Assembly: GCA_030490835.1 (NCBI GenBank)
Contig: CM059971.1
Coordinates: 47,416,012-47,480,011 of the forward strand
Origin: Annona cherimola
Taxonomy: Eukaryota; Streptophyta; Magnoliopsida; Magnoliales; Annonaceae
DNA length: 64,000 nt
Reading direction: 5' to 3'
In this document: positions 1-11,787 of the stretch, piece after piece
How positions within the stretch are numbered: position 1 is the first letter of the stretch
How the letters are laid out: each line of letters begins with the position of its first letter
Translations under genes and position numbers: made by a program
Notes under the pieces: generated by a model
The model's database searches: none
What the model was told of the DNA's origin: nothing
Seen by the model: the letters and a program-made list of their open reading frames with translations, nothing else

Positions 1-18
1 GGCGTTCGAATCGAAATA

Positions 19-32
19 ACTGAATTCAGTCG
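19..32. other. EcoRI palindrome of variant A and C fronts
   Basis: The sequence ACTGAATTCAGT is a perfect 12-bp palindrome in variant A monomers (ACTGAATTCAGT at 20-31 here) and contains the EcoRI site GAATTC. Variant C keeps TGAATTCA. Variant B (GAATTGAG), variant D (GAATTAATT) and the 7-mer form GAATTTAG lose the site. An EcoRI digest would therefore give a ladder of 233-bp multiples that reflects the higher-order pattern. Confidence 0.88.
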
Positions 33-66
33 GATAGAATGAACTGTGATTATTTAGAATAGTGTA

Positions 67-87
67 CAACTCAATCTAATTGACTTA
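67..87. other. Imperfect dyad in the invariant monomer core
   Basis: The arms CAACTCAAT and ATTGACTTG flank a 3-base centre CTA. They pair at all positions except one C opposite C. At 67-87 the last base is A instead of G. The full form with G is at 300-320 and in most CTTGATT monomers. It lies in the best conserved part of the monomer and recurs every 233-234 bp. A role in protein binding or in forming a small hairpin is possible but is inference. Confidence 0.7.
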
Positions 88-233
88 ATTTGACTGTAAT
101 GTGAACGAATAAACTTTAACGCATTCCAATAGATTCGAAACAACCGAATCGGATGTAAGGAACTTCAATAAATAAGAACTAGCAACAATCTCTTGATTTA
201 GTTTGCATACGAACGACAACGGATGACGGTAAA

Positions 234-466
234 GGCATTCAAATCGAATCAAATGAATTGAGTCGGATAGAATGAACTTTGATTATTTAGAATAGTGTAC
301 AACTCAATCTAATTGACTTGATTTTACTGTAATGTGAACGAGTAAACTTTAACGCAATCCAATAGATTCAAAACAACCGAATCGGACGTAAGGAACTTCA
401 ATAAATCAGAACTAGCAACAATCCCTTGATTTCGTTTAGATTCGAACGACAACGGATGACGTTAAA
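234..466 (+). repeat. Variant B monomer, used for base composition
   Basis: The front reads GGCATTCAAATCGAATCAAA then GAATTGAG, so the EcoRI site of other monomers is lost. Variant B fronts normally follow a tail with GCATACGAACGACAACGG and TGACGGTAAA. Hand count: A 89, T 65, G 40, C 39, that is 34% G+C with A in excess of T on this strand. There are 12 CpG dinucleotides where about 6.7 would be expected from C and G content. The monomer shares the rare AAATCAGAAC and TTTAGATTCG variants with the copy at about 13,757-13,989. Confidence 0.95.
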
Positions 467-1631
467 GGCATTCAAATCGAATCAAATGAATTGAGTTGGA
501 TAGAATGAACTTTGATTATTTAGAATAGTATAAAACTCAATCTAATTGACTTAATTTGACTGTAATGAGAACGAGTAAACTTTAACGCATTCCAATAGAT
601 TCAAAACAACCGAATCGGAGGTAAGGAACTTCAATAAATAAGAACTAGCAACAATCCCTTTATTCCGTTTGCATTGGAACGACAAAAAATGACCTTAAAG
701 GCGTTCGAATCGAATCAACTGAATTCAGTCGGATAGAATGAACTTTGATTATTTACAATAGTATAAAACTCAATCTAATTGACTTCATTTGACTGTAATG
801 AGAACGAGTAAACTTTAACGCATTCCAATAGATTCAAAACAACCGAATCGGAGGTAAGGAACTTCAATAAATAAGAACTAGCAACAATCCCTTTATTCCG
901 TTTGCATTGGAACGACAACAAATGACCTTAAAGGCGTTCGAATCGAAACAACTGAATTCAGTCGGATAGAATGAACTGTGATTATTTAGAATAGCGTACA
1001 ACTCAATCTAATTGACTTAATTTTACAGTAATGAGAATGAGTAAACTTTAACGCATTCTAATAGATTCAAAACAACCAAATCGAACGTAAGGAACTTCAA
1101 TAAACAAGAATTAACAGCAATCCCTTGATTTTATTTACATTCGAATGATAACGAACGATCTTAAAAGCATTGGAATCGAATCAAATGAATTCAGTCGAAT
1201 AGAACGAACTTTGATTATTTAGAATAGTGTACAAGTCAATCTAATTGACTTGATTTGATTGTAATGAGAACGAGTAAACTTTAACGCATTCTAATAGATT
1301 CAAAATAACCGAATCGGAAGTAAGGAACTTCAATAAATAAGAACTAGCATCAATCCCTTTATTTCGTTTGCATTGGAACGACAACAAATGACCTTAAAGG
1401 CGTTCGAATCGAAGCAACTGAATTCAGTCGGATAGAATGAACTTTGATTATTTAGAATAGTGTACAACTCAATCTAATTGACTTAATTTGACTGTAATGT
1501 GAACGAATAAACTTTAACGCATTCCAATAGATTCAAAACAACCGAATCGGACGTAAGGAACTTCAATAAATAAGAACTAACAGCAATCCCTTGATTTCGT
1601 TTGCATACGAACGACAACGGATGACGGTAAA

Positions 1632-1865
1632 GGCATTCAAATCGAATCAAATGAATTGAGTCGAATAGAACGAACTTTGATTATTTAGAATAGTGTGCAA
1701 CTCAATCTAATTGACTTGATTTTACAGTAATGAGAACGAGTAAACTTTAACGCATTCTAATAGATTCAAAACAACCAAATCGGATGTAAGGAATTTTCAA
1801 TAAACAAGAATTAACAACAATCCCTTGATTTTATATACATTTGAACGACAACGAACGACCTTAAA
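1632..1865 (+). repeat. 234-bp length variant monomer (GGAATTTTCAATAAAC type)
   Basis: This copy is 234 bp because GGAACTTCAAT of the 233-bp monomers is replaced by GGAATTTTCAAT. The same copy has CTTGATTTTACAGTAATG in the middle and a tail with TTTTATATACATTTGAACG. These three markers travel together in many later copies, so this is a true subfamily and not a single error. The number of these copies accounts for the extra bases of most higher-order periods: 4-mer 934 = 932+2, 6-mer 1401 = 1398+3, 11-mer 2568 = 2563+5. Confidence 0.93.
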
Positions 1866-1985
1866 AGCATTGAAATCGAATCAAATGAATTCAGTTGGAT
1901 TAAATGAACTTTGATTATTTAGAATAGTGTACAACTCAATCTAATTGACTTAATTTTTCTGTAATGAGAACGAGTAAACTTTAAC

Positions 1986-1991
1986 GAATTC
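1986..1991. other. Second, derived EcoRI site within a monomer
   Basis: The change of AACGCATTCTAATAG to AACGAATTCTAATAG creates GAATTC about 120 bases from a monomer start. The same change is seen at about 15,277, 16,676, 19,007, 23,441, 25,774 and 37,433, each in a copy with CTTAATTTTTCTGTAATG. It marks one monomer subfamily carried through several block duplications. Confidence 0.85.
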
Positions 1992-2098
1992 TAATAGATT
2001 CAAAACAACCAAATCGAACGTAAGGAACTTCAACAAACAAGAATTAAAAACAATCCATTGATTTTATTTACATTCGAATGATAACGAACGACCTTAAA

Positions 2099-2331
2099 AG
2101 CATTGAAATCGAATCAAATGAATTCAGTCGGATAGAATGAACTTTGATTATTTAGAATAGTTTACAACTCAATCTAATTGACTTGATTTGACTGTAATGA
2201 GAAGGAGTAAACTTTAACGCATTCTAATAGATTCAAAACAACCGAATCGGAAGTAAGGAACTTCAATAAATAAGAACTAGCAACAATCCCTTTATTTCGT
2301 TTGCATTGGAACGACAACAAATGACCTTAAA
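2099..2331 (+). repeat. Variant C front monomer (AGCATTGAAATCG, GAATTCAG)
   Basis: The front is AGCATTGAAATCGAATCAAA followed by TGAATTCAGTCGG. In most copies this front follows a tail with TTTATTTACATTCGAATG and ATAACGAACGACCTTAAA, as here. The copy also carries the marker GAGAAGGAGTAAAC (GAAGGAG at 2201), which recurs at 3367, 15,492, 16,891, 19,223, 23,657 and 25,990 and is useful for tracing block duplications. Confidence 0.93.
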
Positions 2332-3963
2332 GGCGTTCGAATCGAATCAACTGAATTCAGTCGGATAGAATGAACTTTGATTATTTAGAATAGTGTACAA
2401 CTCAATCTAATTGACTTAATTTGACTGTAATGTGAACGAATAAACTTTAACGCATTCCAATAGATTCGAAACAACTGAATCGGATGTAAGGAACTTCAAT
2501 AAATAAGAACTAGCAACAATCCCTTTATCCCGTTTGCATTCGAACGACAACAAATGACCTTAAAGGCGTTCGAATCGAAACAACTGAATTCAGTCGGATA
2601 GAATGAACTGTGATTATTTAGAATAGTGTACAACTCAATCTAATTGACTTAATTTGACTGTAATGTGAACGAATAAACTTTAACGCATTCCAATAGATTC
2701 GAAACGACCGAATCGGATGTAAGGAACTTCAATAAATAAGAACTAGCAACAATCTCTTGATTTAGTTTGCATACGAACGACAACGGATGACGGTAAAGGC
2801 ATTCAAATCGAATCAAATGAATTGAGTCGAATAGAACGAACTTTGATTATTTAGAATAGTGTGCAACTCAATCTAATTGACTTGATTTTACAGTAATGAG
2901 AACGAGTAAACTTTAACGCATTCTAATAGATTCAAAACAACCAAATCGGATGTAAGGAATTTTCAATAAACAAGAATTAACAACAATCCCTTGATTTTAT
3001 ATACATTTGAACGACAACGAACGACCTTAAAAGCATTGAAATCGAATCAAATGAATTCAGTTGGATTAAATGAACTTTGATTATTTAGAATAGTGTACAA
3101 CTCAATCTAATTGACTTGATTTGACTGTAATGAAAATAAGTAAACTTTAACGCATTCTAATAGATTCAAAACAACAAAATCGAACGTAAGGAACTTCAAT
3201 AAACAAGAATTATAAACAATCCCTTGATTTTATTTAAATTCGAATGATAACGAACGACCTTAAAAGCATTGAAATCGAATCAAATGAATTCAGTCGGATA
3301 GAATGAACTTTGATTATTTAGAATAGTTTACAACTCAATCTAATTGACTTGATTTGACTGTAATGAGAAGGAGTAAACTTTAACGCATTCTAATAGATTC
3401 AAAACAACCGAATCGGAAGTAAGGAACTTCAATAAATAAGAACTAGCAACAATCCCTTTATTTCGTTTGCATTGGAACGACAACAAATGACCTTAAAGGC
3501 GTTCGAATCGAATCAACTGAATTCAGTCGGATAGAATGAACTTTGATTATTTAAAATAGTGTACAACTCAATCTAATTGACTTAATTTGACTGTAATGTG
3601 AACGAATAAACTTTAACGCATTCCAGTAGATTCGAAACAACTGAATCGGATGTAAGGAACTTCAATAAATAAGAACTAGCAACAATCCCTTTATTTCGTT
3701 TGCATTGGAACGACAACAAATGACCTTAAAGGTGTTCGAATCGAAACAACTGAATTCGGTCGGATAGAATGAACTGTGATTATTTAGAATAGAGTACAAC
3801 TCAATCTAATTGACTTAATTTGACTGTAATGTGAACGAATAAACTTTAACGCATTCCAATAGATTCGAAACAACCGAATCGGATGTAAGGAACTTCAATA
3901 AATAAGAACTAGCAACAATCTCTTGATTTAGTTTGCATACGAACGACAACGGATGACGGTAAA

Positions 3964-4896
3964 GGCATTCAAATCGAATCAAATGAATTGAGTCGGATAG
4001 AATGAACTTTGATTATTTAGAATAGTGTACAACTCAATCTAATTGACTTGATTTGACTGTAATGAAAACGAGTAAACTTTAACGCATTCTAATAGATTCA
4101 AAACAACAAAATCGAACGTAAGGAACTTCAATAAACAAGAATTATAAACAATCCCTTTATTTTATTTACATTCGAACGATAACGAACGACCTTAAAAGCA
4201 TTGAAATCGAATCAAATGAATTCAGTCGAATAGAACGAACTTTGATTATTTAGAATAGTGTACAACTCAATCTAATTGACTTGATTTTACAGTAATGAGA
4301 ACGAGTAAACTTTAACGCATTCTAATAGATTCAAAACAACCAAATCGGATGTAAGGAATTTTCAATAAACAAGAATTAACAACAATCCCTTGATTTTATA
4401 TACATTCGAACGACTACAAACGACCTTAAAAGCATTGAAATCGAATCAAATGAATTAATTCGGATAGAACGAACTTTGATTATTTAGAATAGTGTACAAC
4501 TCAATCTAATTGACTTGATTTGACTGTAATGAGAACGAGTAAACTTTAACGCATTCTAATAGATTCAAAACAACCGAATCGGATGTAAGGAACTTCAATA
4601 AATAAGAACTAGCAACAATCCCTTTATTTCGTTTCCATTGGAACGACAACAAATGACCTTAAAGTCGTTCGAATCGAATCAACTAAATTCAGTCGGATAG
4701 AACGAACTTTGACTATTTAGAATAGTATACAACTGAATCTAATTGACTTAATTTGACTGTAACGAGAACGAGGAAACTTTAACGCATTCCAATAGATTCA
4801 AAACAACCGAATCGGAGGTAAGGAACTTCAATAAATAAGAACTAGCAACAATTGCTTGATTTTGTTTACATTCGAACGACAACGGATGACATTAAA
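3964..4896. repeat. Mixed monomers left of the 7-mer block
   Basis: These are four monomers of variants B, C, D and A type with no gene. The part up to about 4,560 matches about 17,490-18,090 in order and variant content (GACTACAAACG at 4413 and 17,936). From about 4,660 the sequence passes into a transition toward the 7-mer block. Confidence 0.88.
4432..4664 (+). repeat. Variant D front monomer (GAATTAATTCGGATAGAACG)
   Basis: The front is AGCATTGAAATCG followed by GAATTAATTCGGATAGAACG, so the EcoRI site is again lost. This front normally follows a tail with TTATATACATTCGAACGAC and TACAAACGACC. Variant D copies are frequent between about 13.5 and 50 kb. Start and end are given to within a few bases. 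Confidence 0.88.
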
Positions 4897-7800
4897 GGCA
4901 TTCAAATCGAATCAAATGAATTGAGTCGGATAGAATGAACTTTGATTATTTAGAATAGTGTACAACTCAATCTAATTGACTTAATTTGACTGTAATGTGA
5001 ACGAATAAACTTTAACGCATTCTAATAGATTCAAAACAACCAAATCGAACCTAAGGAACTTTCAATAAACAAGAATTAACAACAATCCCTTGATTTTATT
5101 TACATTCGAATGATAACGAACGACCTTAAAAGCATTGAAATTGAATCAAATGAATTTAGTCCGATAGAATGAACTTTGATTATTTAAAATAGTGTACAAC
5201 TCAATCTAATTGACTTGATTTGACTGTAATGAGAACGAGTATACTTTAACGCATTCTAATAGATTCAAAACAACCGAATCGGTTGTAAGGAACTTCAATA
5301 AGTAAGAACTAGCAACAATCCCTTTATTTCGTTTGCATTGGAACGACAACAAATGACCTTAAAGGCGTTCGAATCGAATCAACTGAATTCAGACGGATAG
5401 AATGAACTGTGATTATTTAGGATAGTGTACAACTCAATCTAATTGACTTAATTTATCTGTAATGTGAACGAGTAAACTTTAACGCATTCCAATAGATTCA
5501 AAACAACCGAATCGGACGTAAGGAACTTCAATAAATAAGAACTAGCAACAATCCCTTGATTTCGTTTACATTCGAACGACAATGGAGGACGTTAAAGGCA
5601 TTCAAATCGAATCAAATGAATTGAGTTGGATAGAATGAACTTTGATTATTTAGAATAGTTTACAACTCAATCTAATTGACTTAATTTTGCTGTAATGAGA
5701 ACGAGTAAATGTAACGCATTCTAATAGATTCAAAACAACCAAATCGAATGTAAGGAACTTCAATAAACAAGAATTAACAACAATCCCTTGATTTTATTTA
5801 CATTCGAATGATAACGAACGACCTTAAAAGTTTTGAAATTGAATCAAATGAATTCAGTCGGATAGAATGAACTTTTATTATTTAGAATAGTATACAACTC
5901 AATCTAATTGACTTGATTTGACTGTAATGAGAACGAGTAAACTTTAACGCATTCCAATAGATTCAAAACAACCGAATCGGAGGTAAGGAACTTCAATAAA
6001 TAAGAACTAGCAACAATCGCTTGATTTCGTTTACATTCGAACGACAACGGATGACATTAAAGGCATTCAAATCGAATCAAATGAATTGAGTTGGATAGAA
6101 TGAACTTTGATTATTTAGAATAGTGTACACCTCAATCTAATTGACTTAATTTGACTGTAATGTGAACGAATAAACTTTAACGCATTCTAATAGATTCAAA
6201 ACAACCAAGTCGAACCTAAGGAACTTTCAATAAACAAGAATTAACAACAATCCCTTGATTTTATTTACATTCGAATGATAACGAACGACCTTAAAAGCAT
6301 TGAAATTGAATCAAATGAATTTAGTCCGATAGAATGAACTTTGATTATTTAGAATAGTGTACAACTCAATCTAATTGACTTGATTTTTCTGTAATGAGAA
6401 CGAGTAAACTTTAACGCATTCCAATAGACTCAAAACAACCGAATCGGAGGTAAGGAACTTCAATAAATAAGAACTAGCAACAATCGCTTGATTTCGTTTA
6501 CATTCGAACGACAACGGATGACGTTAAAGGTATTCAAATCGAATCAAATGAATTGAGTTGGATAGAATGAACTTTGATTATTTAGAATAGTGTACACCTC
6601 AATCTAATTGACTTAATTTTACTGTAATGAGAACGAATAAACTTTAACGCATTCTAATAGATTCAAAACAACCAAATCGAACCTAAGGAACTTTCAATAA
6701 ACAAGAATTAACAACAATCCCTTGATTTTATTTACATTCGAATGATAACGAACGACCTTAAAAGCATTGAAATGCAATCAAATGAATTTAGTCCGATAGA
6801 ATGAACTTTGATTATTTAAAATAGTGTACAACTCAATCTAATTGACTTGATTTGACTGTAATGAGAACGAGTATACTTTAACGCATTCTAATAGATTCAA
6901 AACAACCGAATCGGTTCTAAGGAACTTCAAAAGTAAGAACTAGCAACAATCCCTTTATTTCGTTTGCATTGGAACGACAACAAATGACCTTAAAGGCGTT
7001 CGAATCGAATCAACTGAATTCAGACGGATAGAATGAACTGTGATTATTTAGGATAGTGTACAACTCAATCTAATTGACTTAATTTATCTGTAATGTGAAC
7101 GAGTAAACTTTAACGCATTCCAATAGATTCAAAACAACCGAATCGGACGTAAGGAACTTCAATAAATAAGAACTAGCAACAATCCCTTGATTTCGTTTAC
7201 ATTCGAACGACAATGGAGGACGTTAAAGGCATTCAAATCGAATCAAATGAATTGAGTTGGATAGAATGAACTTTGATTATTTAGAATAGTGTACAACTCA
7301 ATCTAATTGACTTAATTTTGCTGTAATGAGAACGAGTAAATTTAACGCATTCTAATAGATTCAAAACAACCAAATCGAACGTAAGGAACTTCAATAAACA
7401 AGAATTAACAACAATCCCTTGATTTTATTTACATTCGAATGATAACGAACGACCTTAAAAGTTTTGAAATTGAATCAAATGAATTCAGTCGGATAGAATG
7501 AACTTTTATTATTTAGAATAGTATACAACTCAATCTAATTGACTTGATTTGACTGTAATGAGAACGAGTAAACTTTAACGCATTCCAATAGATTCAAAAC
7601 AACCGAATCGGAGGTAAGGAACTTCAATAAATAAGAACTAGCAACAATCGCTTGATTTCGTTTACATTCGAACGACAACGGATGACATTAAAGGCATTCA
7701 AATCGAATCAAATGAATTGAGTTGGATAGAATGAACTTTGATTATTTAGAATAGTGTACACCTCAATCTAATTGACTTAATTTGACTGTAATGTGAACGA

Positions 7801-9688
7801 ATAAACTTTAACGCATTCTAATAGATTCAAAACAACCAAGTCGAACCTAAGGAACTTTCAATAAACAAGAATTAACAACAATCCCTTGATTTTATTTACA
7901 TTCGAATGATAACGAACGACCTTAAAAGCATTGAAATTGAATCAAATGAATTTAGTCCGATAGAATGAACTTTGATTATTTAGAATAGTGTACAACTCAA
8001 TCTAATTGACTTGATTTGACTGTAATGAGAACGAGTAAACTTTAACGCATTCCAATAGACTCAAAACAACCGAATCGGAGGTAAGGAACTTCAATAAATA
8101 AGAACTAGCAACAATCGCTTGATTTCGTTTACATTCGAACGACAACGGATGACGTTAAAGGTATTCAAATCGAATCAAATGAATTGAGTTGGATAGAATG
8201 AACTTTGATTATTTAGAATATTGTACACCTCAATCTAATTGACTTAATTTTACTGTAATGAGAACGAATAAACTTTAACGCATTCTAATAGATTCAAAAC
8301 AACCAAATCGAACCTAAGGAACTTTCAATAAACAAGAATTAACAACAATCCCTTGATTTTATTTACATTCGAATGATAACGAACGACCTTAAAAGCATTG
8401 AAATGCAATCAAATGAATTTAGTCCGATAGAATGAACTTTGATTATTTAGAATAGTGTACAACTCAATCTAATTGACTTGATTTGACTGTAATGAGAACG
8501 AGTAAACTTTAACGCATTCCAATAGATTCAAAACAACCGAATCGGTTCTAAGGAACTTCAATAAGTAAGAACTAGCAACAATCCCTTTATTTCGTTTGCA
8601 TTGGAACGACAACAAATGACCTTAAAGGCGTTCGAATCGAATCAACTGAATTCAGACGGATAGAATGAACTGTGATTATTTAGGATAGTGTACAACTCAA
8701 TCTAATTGACTTAATTTATCTGTAATGTGAACGAGTAAACTTTAACGCATTCCAATAGATTCAAAACAACCGAATCGGACGTAAGGAACTTCAATAAATA
8801 AGAACTAGCAACAATCCCTTGATTTCGTTTACATTCGAACGACAATGGAGGACGTTAAAGGCATTCAAATCGAATCAAATGAATTGAGTTGGATAGAATG
8901 AACTTTGATTATTTAGAATAGTGTACAACTCAATCTAATTGACTTAATTTTGCTGTAATGAGAACGAGTAAATTTAACGCATTCTAATAGATTCAAAACA
9001 ACCAAATCGAACGTAAGGAACTTCAATAAACAAGAATTAACAACAATCCCTTGATTTTATTTACATTCGAATGATAACGAACGACCTTAAAAGTTTTGAA
9101 ATTGAATCAAATGAATTCAGTCGGATAGAATGAACTTTTATTATTTAGAATAGTATACAACTCAATCTAATTGACTTGATTTGACTGTAATGAGAACGAG
9201 TAAACTTTAACGCATTCCAATAGATTCAAAACAACCGAATCGGAGGTAAGGAACTTCAATAAATAAGAACTAGCAACAATCGCTTGATTTCGTTTACATT
9301 CGAACGACAACGGATGACATTAAAGGCATTCAAATCGAATCAAATGAATTGAGTTGGATAGAATGAACTTTGATTATTTAGAATAGTGTACACCTCAATC
9401 TAATTGACTTAATTTGACTGTAATGTGAACGAATAAACTTTAACGCATTCTAATAGATTCAAAACAACCAAGTCGAACCTAAGGAACTTTCAATAAACAA
9501 GAATTAACAACAATCCCTTGATTTTATTTACATTCGAATGATAACGAACGACCTTAAAAGCATTGAAATTGAATCAAATGAATTTAGTCCGATAGAATGA
9601 ACTTTGATTATTTAGAATAGTGTACAACTCAATCTAATTGACTTGATTTGACTGTAATGAGAACGAGTAAACTTTAACGCATTCCAAT

Positions 9689-10622
9689 AGACTCAAAACA
9701 ACCGAATCGGAGGTAAGGAACTTCAATAAATAAGAACTAGCAACAATCGCTTGATTTCGTTTACATTCGAACGACAACGGATGACGTTAAAGGTATTCAA
9801 ATCGAATCAAATGAATTGAGTTGGATAGAATGAACTTTGATTATTTAGAATAGTGTACACCTCAATCTAATTGACTTAATTTTACTGTAATGAGAACGAA
9901 TAAACTTTAACGCATTCTAATAGATTCAAAACAACCAAATCGAACCTAAGGAACTTTCAATAAACAAGAATTAACAACAATCCCTTGATTTTATTTACAT
10001 TCGAATGATAACGAACGACCTTAAAAGCATTGAAATGCAATCAAATGAATTTAGTCCGATAGAATGAACTTTGATTATTTAGAATAGTGTACAACTCAAT
10101 CTAATTGACTTGATTTGACTGTAATGAGAACGAGTAAACTTTAACGCATTCCAATAGACTCAAAACAACCGAATCGGAGGTAAGGAACTTCAATAAATAA
10201 GAACTAGCAACAATCGCATGATTTCGTTTACATTCGAACGACAACGGATGACGTTAAAGGTATTCAAATCGAATCAAATGAATTGAGTTGGATAGAATGA
10301 ACTTTGATTATTTAGAATAGTGTACACCTCAATCTAATTGACTTAATTTTACTGTAATGAGAACGAATAAACTTTAACGCATTCTAATAGATTCAAAACA
10401 ACCAAATCGAACCTAAGGAACTTTCAATAAACAAGAATTAACAACAATCCCTTGATTTTATTTACATTCGAATGATAACGAACGACCTTAAAAGCATTGA
10501 AATGCAATCAAATGAATTTAGTCCGATAGAATGAACTTTGATTATTTAGAATAGTGTACAACTCAATCTAATTGACTTGATTTGACTGTAATGAGAACGA
10601 GTAAACTTTAACGCATTCCAAT
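9689..10622. repeat. 467-bp dimer duplication inside the 7-mer block, first occurrence
   Basis: The marker AGACTCAAAACAACC occurs once per 7-mer unit (6426, 8057) but twice in the third unit, at 9689 and 10,156, 467 bp apart. The second copy carries CAATCGCATGATTT instead of CAATCGCTTGATTT. The duplicated segment is two monomers, one of them 234 bp long. Confidence 0.92.
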
Positions 10623-11787
10623 AGATTCAAAACAACCGAATCGGTTCTAAGGAACTTCAATAAGTAAGAACTAGCAACAATCCCTTTATTTCGTTTGCAT
10701 TGGAACGACAACAAATGACCTTAAAGGCGTTCGAATCGAATCAACTGAATTCAGACGGATAGAATGAACTGTGATTATTTAGGATAGTGTACAACTCAAT
10801 CTAATTGACTTAATTTATCTGTAATGTGAACGAGTAAACTTTAACGCATTCCAATAGATTCAAAACAACCGAATCGGACGTAAGGAACTTCAATAAATAA
10901 GAACTAGCAACAATCCCTTGATTTCGTTTACATTCGAACGACAATGGAGGACGTTAAAGGCATTCAAATCGAATCAAATGAATTGAGTTGGATAGAATGA
11001 ACTTTGATTATTTAGAATAGTGTACAACTCAATCTAATTGACTTAATTTTGCTGTAATGAGAACGAGTAAATTTAACGCATTCTAATAGATTCAAAACAA
11101 CCAAATCGAACGTAAGGAACTTCAATAAACAAGAATTAACAACAATCCCTTGATTTTATTTACATTCGAATGATAACGAACGACCTTAAAAGTTTTGAAA
11201 TTGAATCAAATGAATTCAGTCGGATAGAATGAACTTTTATTATTTAGAATAGTATACAACTCAATCTAATTGACTTGATTTGACTGTAATGAGAACGAGT
11301 AAACTTTAACGCATTCCAATAGATTCAAAACAACCGAATCGGAGGTAAGGAACTTCAATAAATAAGAACTAGCAACAATCGCTTGATTTCGTTTACATTC
11401 GAACGACAACGGATGACATTAAAGGCATTCAAATCGAATCAAATGAATTGAGTTGGATAGAATGAACTTTGATTATTTAGAATAGTGTACACCTCAATCT
11501 AATTGACTTAATTTGACTGTAATGTGAACGAATAAACTTTAACGCATTCTAATAGATTCAAAACAACCAAGTCGAACCTAAGGAACTTTCAATAAACAAG
11601 AATTAACAACAATCCCTTGATTTTATTTACATTCGAATGATAACGAACGACCTTAAAAGCATTGAAATTGAATCAAATGAATTTAGTCCGATAGAATGAA
11701 CTTTGATTATTTAGAATAGTGTACAACTCAATCTAATTGACTTGATTTGACTGTAATGAGAACGAGTAAACTTTAACGCATTCCAAT

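Larger units (their letters stand above)
1..233 (+). repeat. Reference monomer (variant A start)
   Basis: This copy fixes the phase used throughout. Offsets within the monomer: 1-32 is a variable front (GGCGTTCGAATCG, then TGAATTCAGTCGG). 48-86 is a nearly invariant core (GATTATTTAGAATAGTGTAC and on to ATTGACTT). 87-110 is variable (CTTAATTTGACTGTAATGTG here). 111-135 is conserved (AAACTTTAACGCATTC). 145-175 is variable (CCGAATCGGATGTAAGG). 176-233 is a variable tail (GTTTGCATACGAACGACAAC, then GGATGACGGTAAA). Variant A fronts (GGCGTTCG, ACTGAATTCAGT) usually follow a tail containing GCATTGGAACGACAAC and AAATGACCTTAAA. The phase is arbitrary, since a circular permutation would describe the array equally well. 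Confidence 0.95.
1..1631. repeat. Mixed monomers with one local monomer duplication
   Basis: There are seven monomers and no gene. The copies at 467-699 and 700-932 share two rare markers exactly 233 bp apart: AGTATAAAACTC (about 530 and 763) and TTTATTCCGTTTG (about 659 and 892). This points to a one-monomer tandem duplication, with later divergence at the front. The rest resembles monomers found again around 13.76-14.9 kb. Confidence 0.9.
1632..3963. repeat. 5-monomer higher-order repeat, two copies of 1166 bp
   Basis: Copies run 1632-2797 and 2798-3963. Shared markers sit exactly 1166 bp apart: TTGGATTAAATG (1895, 3061), GAAGGAGTAAAC (2201, 3367) and the GTCGAATAGAACG front with GTGTGCAAC (about 1660 and 2826). 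Each unit holds one 234-bp and four 233-bp monomers, which explains the length. The two copies differ in part of the internal monomers, so the duplication is not the newest in the window. Confidence 0.9.

Noticed and set aside
67..87. Transcription terminator or operator
   Set aside because: The dyad is short, imperfect, has no following T-run, and repeats in every monomer with no gene nearby.
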